Shown piece after piece: positions 1 through 4,203 of a stretch of DNA of 5,471 nt (the stretch's first letter is position 1; each line of letters starts with the position of its first letter). The stretch is from Deltaproteobacteria bacterium. GTDB taxonomy: Bacteria > Desulfobacterota > Dissulfuribacteria > Dissulfuribacterales > S140-46. Location: positions 1 through 5,471 of the forward strand of contig WFVQ01000034.1 of assembly GCA_015491585.1 (NCBI GenBank), in the 5' to 3' direction. The position numbers and the translations under genes are program-made. A model generated the notes under the pieces. That model had not been told where the DNA came from, searched no databases, and worked only from the letters and a program-made list of their open reading frames with translations.

Positions 1-279
1 GAGATCAGCAGGCGGAGACAGAGGTGCCGACAGCCTGTGCATCCCTCCATGCCTGAAGGGGATGGAGTCCAGGCTGAAGCTGATGTCTTCGCACCTGCTG
101 CATGTGCTCTGGCACGGCGCCTCGGCCGCACAACAACAACGCGCGGCGGACTCCAACGCATAGGTGCCGTCTACCCCGCGGCATACCACTCCCTGTCCAG
201 GGGCCGCGGCAACCGCGACCGCCATCCAGAGAATGGCCATCATGGCGCGGCCGTTGCGTCTCCATCTTTGCGTCAACAT
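1..279 (-). CDS. Small exported cysteine-rich protein, C-terminus cut by window edge
   Basis: This frame reads leftward from ATG at 279-277 and stays open for 93 codons to the window edge. Residues 1-30 look like a Sec signal peptide: a basic start (MLTQRWRRNGR), a hydrophobic core at about 13-26 (MMAILWMAVAVAAA) and a small-residue cleavage zone near AAAPGQG. The putative mature part begins with VVCRGVDGTYALE and carries seven cysteines: C33, the triplet C48-C50, then C56, C60 and C63 in a CxxxCxxC pattern followed by EDI. From memory, deltaproteobacteria have small exported proteins of unknown function with a similar 'V-x-C-x-G-x-DG-x-x-A-x-E ... C-x-x-C-x-D-I' layout; no database was consulted. 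The cysteines could bind metal or form disulfides, which is inference. No Shine-Dalgarno lies before the start, and a candidate promoter sits right against it. ATG at 243 or 240 is an alternative start but would lose the basic n-region. An overlapping longer frame on this strand has no protein-like character. Confidence 0.72.
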   Translation of the reverse strand, partial: MLTQRWRRNGRAMMAILWMAVAVAAAPGQGVVCRGVDGTYALESAARCCCAAEAPCQSTCSRCEDISFSLDSIPFRHGGMHRLSAPLSPPADL

Positions 280-285
280 AATTAG

Positions 286-313
286 ATAGTAAACGGTTTT
301 CAGTGTCTGTCAA
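286..313 (-). promoter_or_regulatory. Candidate sigma-70 promoter of the exported Cys-rich gene
   Basis: Read on the minus strand, TTGACA (313-308) is followed after 16 bases by TACTAT (291-286). The first is a perfect -35 hexamer and the second matches four of six -10 positions. The predicted transcription start falls on or beside the A of the gene's ATG at 279, six bases after the -10 box, so the transcript would have little or no 5' leader. This agrees with the lack of a ribosome binding site. Positions are read directly; function is inferred. Confidence 0.45.
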
Positions 314-345
314 GGTGCGGCGCGTATTCTGCATTTGGTGTCCAC
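309..345 (+). repeat. Two-block repeat, copy 1 (upstream of der)
   Basis: GTCAAGGTG (309-317) and TTGGTGTCCAC (335-345) occur in this order 17 bases apart. The same two blocks occur upstream of rho 14 bases apart. Here the first block overlaps the -35 of the leftward promoter, and the second lies just upstream of the der extended -10. Confidence 0.4.
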
Positions 346-357
346 AGGGCGGTTGTA

Positions 358-366
358 TGGTATAAA
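358..366 (+). promoter_or_regulatory. Candidate extended -10 promoter for der
   Basis: TGG directly followed by TATAAA forms an extended -10 element (TGn plus a near-consensus hexamer) in the short divergent intergenic region. No good -35 hexamer lies 16-18 bases upstream, which is typical of extended -10 promoters. Transcription would start near 373, leaving a leader of about 30 bases that contains the der ribosome binding site. If this promoter is used, the upstream TTG at 335 cannot be the der start. Function is inferred. Confidence 0.4.
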
Positions 367-389
367 TACGAAATTCGCTTGGATGAACG

Positions 390-394
390 AGGAG
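390..394 (+). promoter_or_regulatory. Ribosome binding site deciding the der start
   Basis: AGGAG ends nine bases before ATG at 404. Neither the TTG at 335 nor the ATG at 383, both in the same frame, has a comparable site. The protein from 404 begins MVGRVVLAGRPNVGKST, which places the first G1 motif right at the N-terminus as is usual for Der. Confidence 0.75.
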
Positions 395-403
395 AGAACA
401 TTC

Positions 404-1750
404 ATGGTAGGCAGAGTGGTCTTGGCCGGCAGGCCCAACGTGGGGAAATCCACGCTCTTCAACCGTCTCACAAGGACGAGGGACGCCCTGGTGGACCCTA
501 CGCCGGGGCTCACGAGGGATGTCAGGACCACACTTGTGGAGGTGGATGGCTACGGCTTCTTGCTTTCGGATACCGGGGGGCTGGATGCAGGCGAGGAAGG
601 CGGGCTCGAGGAGCTGGTGAGTTCAAAGGCGCGGGAGGCCATAGCCAATGCGGACCTGGTTCTCTTGCTCGTGGACGGCAAGGCCGGGATGACCCCTGCG
701 GATGGCGAGGTGGTGGATGAAATGCGGCGGGGGCATATACCCTTCCTCCTGGTGGTGAACAAGATCGACTCCAACAGGGACGAACCCCTTGCCTCCGAGT
801 TCTACGCGCTTGGCGTGGATGGCCTGGTCTCCATATCCGCAGAACATGGAAGGGGTCTGGACGATCTCCTCGACCGCGTGAGGGTGCTGCTGGAGGAGAG
901 GGGCTTCGATGGTTTGGAGGATGAAGCTGAGGGGGCGGAGGAGCAGGATCCTGTCCGCGTCGCAATAATAGGAAGGCCCAATGCCGGCAAGTCATCCCTG
1001 CTCAATAGGATAGTGGGGCAGCCTAAGATGGTGGTCTCGGATGTTCCAGGCACTACGAGGGATTCCATAGACACCGTACTGACCCTGGAAGACGGGCGGG
1101 AGCTGATATTTACCGATACCGCTGGGGTGCGCCGCAAGGCGCGGGTCAGGGAGCGGGTGGAGAAATTCAGCGTCATAAAGGCGCTGGAGAGCCTGAAACG
1201 GAGCGACATCGCCCTGATTGTGATGGATGCGTCCGAGGGGATCACCGATCAGGACAAGCGCCTCATCGGCTACGCCCACGAGTACGGCAAGGCCTGCATA
1301 ACGGTATTCAACAAGTGGGATTTGCTCCAGGGAGACAAGAAGCTGATACGTCTCAGGATGGAAGAGCTGCGCATCGCGAAGTCCTTCATTCCCTTCGCTC
1401 CCCACCTCAACATCTCTGCGTTGACCGGACGCGGGGTCTCCAAAGTGGTACCGCTGGTCATGGAGCTCTTCCAGGAGCTCTGCGTCCGCATCAACACCGG
1501 CCAGGCCAACCGGATGCTGGAGAGGGCTATGGCCCAGCGCACGCCTCCCATCCACAAGGGCCATCACATCAAACTTTACTACACCACCCAGGTGGACGTC
1601 AGACCGCCGACTTTCGTGGTCTTTGCCAACTATCCTAAGTATATCCCGGAGTATTACAAGCGGTTCCTGGTGAACCGGTTCAGGGCAGAGATGGGGGTCA
1701 ACCATATACCAATCAAATTGAAGTTCAAGGAACGCGAAAGGAGGGAGTGA
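404..1750 (+). CDS. der: Ribosome-assembly GTPase Der (EngA)
   Basis: Der is an essential double-GTPase that binds the 50S precursor in the cytoplasm and promotes its maturation through GTP hydrolysis. The predicted protein has 448 residues, within the family's usual range. The first G domain shows G1 GRPNVGKST (9-17), switch motif DPTPGLTRD (31-39), G3 DTGG (56-59) and G4 NKID (119-122). An acidic linker (about 164-182) leads to the second G domain with G1 GRPNAGKSS (190-198), PGTTRD (215-220), G3 DTAG (238-241) and G4 NKWD (303-306). The remaining roughly 90 residues match the KH-like C-terminal domain, ending in the basic KLKFKERERRE. The tandem G domains plus KH tail separate Der from Era and other single-domain GTPases. 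The start at 404 is chosen by its ribosome binding site. One base separates the stop from the next gene, and the latter's Shine-Dalgarno lies inside the der tail, so the two are probably co-transcribed. Confidence 0.97.
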   Translation: MVGRVVLAGRPNVGKSTLFNRLTRTRDALVDPTPGLTRDVRTTLVEVDGYGFLLSDTGGLDAGEEGGLEELVSSKAREAIANADLVLLLVDGKAGMTPADGEVVDEMRRGHIPFLLVVNKIDSNRDEPLASEFYALGVDGLVSISAEHGRGLDDLLDRVRVLLEERGFDGLEDEAEGAEEQDPVRVAIIGRPNAGKSSLLNRIVGQPKMVVSDVPGTTRDSIDTVLTLEDGRELIFTDTAGVRRKARVRERVEKFSVIKALESLKRSDIALIVMDASEGITDQDKRLIGYAHEYGKACITVFNKWDLLQGDKKLIRLRMEELRIAKSFIPFAPHLNISALTGRGVSKVVPLVMELFQELCVRINTGQANRMLERAMAQRTPPIHKGHHIKLYYTTQVDVRPPTFVVFANYPKYIPEYYKRFLVNRFRAEMGVNHIPIKLKFKERERRE

Positions 1751-1751
1751 G

Positions 1752-2246
1752 ATGGGCGGTGACACCCTTCTTGTGAACGGCAAGTTCGTGGGGCTCGTTG
1801 GTCTGGACCGTGCAGTGCGCGAGTTGCTGGATTCCAGAGGGACGGCCCTGGACCCGAAGGAGGCGGCGCAGCTCCTGTTTGATAAGGTCAGGGGCCGCAA
1901 CTACATCCCGCCTGGGACGGAATCCGCATATCTGGAGGCTCTGGAAAGGGCGTGGCTGAAGGCCGCTGGAGGAGACGGGCCAGAGGAGGAGGGATTCCTC
2001 GTGGTAAAGATCCTGGGCCCGGGGTGTGTGAGCTGTAACCGGCTGGAGGAGATGGTCAAAGATGTCTTGGCCGGCTTAGGGTTGGCCGCCGACTTCGAAC
2101 ACGTCACCGACCACGACGAGATATGGAGACACGGTGTCATGCAGACCCCTGCTCTGGTTATAAATGGAAAGGTCTACTGCTCCGGCCGGCTGCCTGCTCC
2201 CGCAAAGGTGGAGGAGTGGATAAGGGCATTGACAAATCGCGTATAG
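1752..2246 (+). CDS. Two-part thioredoxin-like protein (thioredoxin_3 / redox-active disulfide type)
   Basis: The 164-residue protein starts one base after der. A strong AGGAGG (1739-1744) with seven-base spacing decides the start. Residues about 83-161 form a short glutaredoxin-like fold of the redox-active disulfide protein 2 kind: strand VVKILGPG, catalytic pair C92-V-S-C95, a helix, and the cis-proline loop QTPALVINGK (P133), then SGRLP. No signal peptide is seen, so it should act in the cytoplasm as a dithiol oxidoreductase; the partner is unknown. Residues 1-72 are an extra N-terminal module (VNGKFVGLVGLDRAVRELL ... RNYIPPGTESAYLEAL) that short family members lack. I recall similar fusions in anaerobes but cannot name the domain. 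A third cysteine, C143, lies just after the cis-Pro strand. Linkage to der gives no clear functional clue. Confident for the fold, low for the cellular role. Confidence 0.85.
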   Translation: MGGDTLLVNGKFVGLVGLDRAVRELLDSRGTALDPKEAAQLLFDKVRGRNYIPPGTESAYLEALERAWLKAAGGDGPEEEGFLVVKILGPGCVSCNRLEEMVKDVLAGLGLAADFEHVTDHDEIWRHGVMQTPALVINGKVYCSGRLPAPAKVEEWIRALTNRV

Positions 2247-2256
2247 CAGATATCTT
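2229..2256 (+). promoter_or_regulatory. Candidate sigma-70 promoter for rho
   Basis: TTGACA (2229-2234), a perfect -35, lies in the last codons of the thioredoxin-like gene. After 16 bases comes TATCTT (2251-2256), a four-of-six -10 match. A start near 2263 would give rho a leader of about 280 bases. E. coli rho is also known to have a leader of a few hundred bases through which Rho attenuates its own synthesis. Promoter function here is inferred from the hexamers, supported by a similar arrangement before rpmE. Confidence 0.45.
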
Positions 2257-2264
2257 TTATTCAT

Positions 2265-2274
2265 CCAATCCAAT
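2265..2274 (+). repeat. CCAATCCAAT box, copy 1 (rho leader)
   Basis: This ten-base box lies just after the predicted rho transcription start and is preceded by ATTCAT. The second copy, at 3927-3936, stands in the matching place before rpmE, preceded by ATTCCATT. In both cases a TATCTTT lies 14 to 19 bases upstream. It may be a regulatory or initially transcribed element. Confidence 0.45.
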
Positions 2275-2295
2275 GGAGGGTCTTGCATACCTTGA

Positions 2296-2337
2296 GCTTT
2301 TAGGCAGCCGGGGCTGCCATCCAGGGCTCGCAAAAGC
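2296..2337 (+). repeat. Nested inverted repeat in the rho leader
   Basis: The inner hairpin is GGCAGC (2303-2308), loop CGGG, GCTGCC (2313-2318). The outer arms are GCTTTT (2296-2301) and AAAAGC (2332-2337). The inner stem could fold alone, and the outer arms would close it across an asymmetric 13-base bulge. No run of T follows on either strand, so it is not an intrinsic terminator. Confidence 0.5.
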
Positions 2338-2420
2338 CGACCAGTTCATCTGAATTCATCTCATTGCCAGGCAGAACTGCTTCCCTGTCTCATGGGCGGA
2401 CGCCTGTGCATGATGTGACC

Positions 2421-2454
2421 GTCAAGGTGTTTTCAAGGTTTTGTTGGTGTCCAC
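2421..2454 (+). repeat. Two-block repeat, copy 2 (upstream of rho)
   Basis: GTCAAGGTG (2421-2429) and TTGGTGTCCAC (2444-2454) repeat the pair seen upstream of der. Between them is a T-rich spacer that repeats TCAAGGT once more (2433-2439). No convincing -10 box lies at proper spacing after TTGGTG here. Confidence 0.4.
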
Positions 2455-2476
2455 CGCATTGGAACATAGCGACTGA

Positions 2477-2513
2477 TTGGGCCTTGGCCCAGGGCCTCGG
2501 GATATGCGAGGCC
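2477..2513 (+). repeat. Two adjacent hairpins just upstream of rho
   Basis: The first stem pairs TTGGGC (2477-2482) with GCCCAG (2487-2492), using one T-G wobble, around loop CTTG. The second is a perfect seven-base-pair GC-rich stem, GGCCTCG (2493-2499) with CGAGGCC (2507-2513), around a seven-base loop. The stems abut with no gap and could stack. They end about 13 bases before the weak GAGAGG ahead of the rho ATG. A T5 run (2533-2537) lies 19 bases after the second stem, too far for a standard terminator. A role in rho translation or attenuation is inference. Confidence 0.5.
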
Positions 2514-2544
2514 GTCCAATTCGATTGAGAGGTTTTTAGAACTG

Positions 2545-3876
2545 ATGCCCCGCAAGAAGAGAAACAACTCAAATGGAACCGTGAACAGTGACAGGGCCGG
2601 CCAGAACGGAGCAAAGATGCAGGAGGAGCTCAATCTCACGGTGCTCAAGAAGAAGACCGTAAGGGAGCTCCAGGCCATTGCCCAGGCCATAGGCATAGAC
2701 TCCCCTTCGGGGATGCGTAAGCAGGAGCTCATCTTCTCCATCCTCCAGGCAGGGACCTCGGAGGACAGCTCCGTTTACGGAGAAGGTGTGCTTGAGATCC
2801 TCCAGGAGGGGTTTGGTTTTCTCCGCAGTCCAGACTACAACTACCTCCCAGGGCCCGACGACATCTATGTCAGTCCGTCCCAGATAAGGCGCTTCCGCCT
2901 GCAGACCGGAGACACTGTTTCCGGGCTCATCAGGCCTCCCAAGGAGGGAGAGCGTTACTTCGCCCTGCTCAAGGTGGAGAGCCTCAATTTCGATCCGCCT
3001 GACGCCGCGTTCTCCAGGGTCCCCTTCGACAATCTGACCCCTCTCTATCCTATGGAGCGGTTCGTGCTCGAGCGGGAGCCCGACAACTACTCGGCCAGGA
3101 TCATGGACCTGCTCACACCGGTGGGGAAGGGGCAGAGGGGGCTGATAGTGGCCCCGCCCAGGACCGGCAAGACCATGCTCCTCCAGAATATAGCCAACAG
3201 CATCTCAATAAATCATCCCGAGGTGTACCTGATCGTCCTCCTCATAGACGAGAGACCAGAGGAGGTCACCGACATGCAGCGGTCGGTGAAGGGCGAGGTC
3301 ATCAGTTCCACCTTCGACGAGCCGGCTCAACGCCACATCCAGGTGGCCGAGATGGTGATCGAGAAGGCGAAGCGCCTGGTTGAGCACAAGCGGGACGTGG
3401 TCATCCTCTTGGACAGCATCACCCGTCTGGCAAGGGCCTACAACACCGTGGTGCCGCCCAGTGGCAAGATCCTTTCCGGCGGCGTGGATTCCAACGCACT
3501 GCACAGGCCCAAGAGGTTCTTCGGCGCGGCGCGCAACATAGAGGAGGGAGGCAGCCTGACCATCATCGCCACGGCCCTCATCGACACCGGAAGCCGCATG
3601 GACGAGGTCATCTTCGAGGAGTTCAAAGGCACCGGCAACATGGAGATCCACCTGGACAGGAAGCTGGCAGACAAGCGTATCTTCCCTGCCATCGACATCA
3701 ACCGTTCAGGGACCAGGAAGGAGGACCTGTTGCAGCCTCCAGAGGTGCTCAACCGTGTATGGATCCTGAGAAAGCTGCTGTCGCCGCTCAATCCCGTGGA
3801 CAGTATGGAGTTCCTGCTGGACAAGCTCAAGGACACCGAAAGCAACGAGGAATTCCTGGCCTCCATGAACCGGTGA
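2545..3876 (+). CDS. rho: Transcription termination factor Rho
   Basis: Rho is a hexameric RNA-dependent ATPase that binds C-rich nascent RNA and terminates transcription. From ATG 2545 the protein has 443 residues. It shows the N-terminal helical domain (LNLTVLKKKTVRELQAIA, then MRKQELIFSIL), a cold-shock-like RNA-binding domain with GFGFLR (89-94) and PPKEGERYFALLKV (131-144), Walker A APPRTGKT (203-210, K209), the catalytic Glu in LLIDERPEE (E236), Walker B VVILLD (D290), and the Q/R-loop regions VKGEV and GSGT-type RKED near the end. The domain is intact with no large insertion. Residues 1-24 are a basic, Asn-rich extension. ATG 2617 (residue 25) has GGAG five bases upstream and would give 419 residues, the same length as E. 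coli Rho. The GAGAGG before 2545 is 12 bases away, so the true start is unsettled. It is followed by rpmE after 89 bases. Confidence 0.97.
   Translation: MPRKKRNNSNGTVNSDRAGQNGAKMQEELNLTVLKKKTVRELQAIAQAIGIDSPSGMRKQELIFSILQAGTSEDSSVYGEGVLEILQEGFGFLRSPDYNYLPGPDDIYVSPSQIRRFRLQTGDTVSGLIRPPKEGERYFALLKVESLNFDPPDAAFSRVPFDNLTPLYPMERFVLEREPDNYSARIMDLLTPVGKGQRGLIVAPPRTGKTMLLQNIANSISINHPEVYLIVLLIDERPEEVTDMQRSVKGEVISSTFDEPAQRHIQVAEMVIEKAKRLVEHKRDVVILLDSITRLARAYNTVVPPSGKILSGGVDSNALHRPKRFFGAARNIEEGGSLTIIATALIDTGSRMDEVIFEEFKGTGNMEIHLDRKLADKRIFPAIDINRSGTRKEDLLQPPEVLNRVWILRKLLSPLNPVDSMEFLLDKLKDTESNEEFLASMNR
2608..2619 (+). promoter_or_regulatory. Internal Shine-Dalgarno and alternative rho start
   Basis: GGAG (2608-2611) precedes an in-frame ATG (2617-2619) by five bases. 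Translation from here yields MQEELNLTVLKKK, which aligns with the very start of E. coli Rho (MNLTELKN). This is a better ribosome binding context than that of the upstream ATG. Confidence 0.45.
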
Positions 3877-3884
3877 CCGCTGGC

Positions 3885-3913
3885 TTGGCAATCGGTCGGG
3901 ACGGGTGTATCTT
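3885..3913 (+). promoter_or_regulatory. Candidate sigma-70 promoter for rpmE
   Basis: TTGGCA (3885-3890), then 17 bases, then TATCTT (3908-3913). The -35 matches five of six positions and the -10 four of six. It uses the same -10 hexamer as the candidate rho promoter, and both are followed by the same CCAATCCAAT box. A start near 3920 would leave a leader of about 45 bases containing the rpmE ribosome binding site. It would let rpmE and the genes behind it be expressed apart from rho. Function is inferred. Confidence 0.42.
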
Positions 3914-3926
3914 TACTGATTCCATT

Positions 3927-3936
3927 CCAATCCAAT
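3927..3936 (+). repeat. CCAATCCAAT box, copy 2 (rpmE leader)
   Basis: Identical to the box at 2265-2274. It lies inside the loop of a weak inverted repeat, CTGATT (3916-3921) with AATCAG (3941-3946), that ends five bases before the rpmE Shine-Dalgarno. The pairing is only six base pairs around a 19-base loop, so the fold is doubtful. Confidence 0.42.
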
Positions 3937-3965
3937 TTGAAATCAGATCGGGAGGAGATCCTGTC

Positions 3966-4187
3966 ATGAAAGAGAACATACATCCGGAGTATCACGAGGC
4001 CACGGTTCGCTGTGCATGCGGCAACGAGTTCGTGGTCGGTTCCACCCTGAGCGAGATCAAGGTGGAGATCTGTTCGCAGTGCCATCCATTCTTCACCGGC
4101 AAGCAGAAGCTGGTGGACAGCGAGGGCCGGGTGGAGAAGTTCCTGAGGAAGTACGGCAAGAGCCCGGCGGACAAGTCGGCGGAATAA
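3966..4187 (+). CDS. rpmE: Ribosomal protein bL31, zinc-binding form
   Basis: bL31 sits on the large subunit near the central protuberance and bridges to the small subunit. The 73-residue product is of normal family length. It shows the signature KENIHPEYHEATVRCACGN at the start and ICSQCHPFFTGKQK in the middle, followed by GRVEKFLRKYG. The four zinc-ligand cysteines are all present (C16, C18, C36, C39), so this is the C+ type rather than the zinc-free paralogue induced under zinc shortage. A strong GGAGGAG (3951-3957) eight bases before ATG decides the start; the open frame upstream of it overlaps the end of rho and is not coding. Position after rho and before the DUF1385 gene is a recurrent bacterial order. 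E. coli rpmE is reported to be autoregulated at translation; whether that holds here cannot be seen. Confidence 0.97.
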   Translation: MKENIHPEYHEATVRCACGNEFVVGSTLSEIKVEICSQCHPFFTGKQKLVDSEGRVEKFLRKYGKSPADKSAE

Positions 4188-4203
4188 CATTTCAACCCAT
4201 TCC

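Larger units (their letters stand above)
2247..2544 (+). other. Non-coding leader region of rho
   Basis: No frame here on either strand looks like a protein, and no tRNA or canonical intrinsic terminator is seen. The stretch is read as the promoter and 5' leader of rho. It holds, in order, the -10 box, a CCAATCCAAT box (2265-2274), a nested inverted repeat (2296-2337), a pyrimidine-rich patch with TTCATCT twice at ten-base spacing (2345-2351 and 2355-2361), a sequence shared with the der upstream region (2421-2454), and two adjacent hairpins (2477-2513). Rho autoregulation through its leader is established in E. coli; similar control here is inference. Confidence 0.5.

Noticed and set aside
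5..334. 109-codon minus-strand frame beginning MQNTRRTLTDTENR
   Set aside because: It overlaps the exported-protein frame, starts inside its promoter region, and its translation is rich in R, G, H and Q with no domain character; the other frame has a signal peptide and ordered cysteines.
335..403. TTG-initiated N-terminal extension of der
   Set aside because: It lacks a ribosome binding site, the added 23 residues are not part of Der, and a candidate extended -10 lies inside the stretch.
992..1900. 302-codon minus-strand frame
   Set aside because: It is antisense to der and the next gene; the translation resembles no family and is explained by GC-rich codon structure of the real genes.
2303..2318. 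GGCAGC/GCTGCC hairpin as terminator of the thioredoxin-like gene
   Set aside because: No T-run follows on either strand, and the four-base loop hairpin alone is short.
2273..2353. 26-codon frame in the rho leader (MEGLAYLELLGSRG ...)
   Set aside because: No ribosome binding site precedes it and nothing in it suggests a regulatory peptide; a leader peptide cannot be excluded but is not supported.
2493..2537. GC-rich hairpin plus T5 as an intrinsic terminator before rho
   Set aside because: The T-run starts 19 bases after the stem, too far for an intrinsic terminator in its present form.
3759..3965. N-terminal extension of the rpmE frame into rho
   Set aside because: It overlaps the conserved end of rho, and the bL31 signature begins exactly at ATG 3966 behind a strong ribosome binding site.
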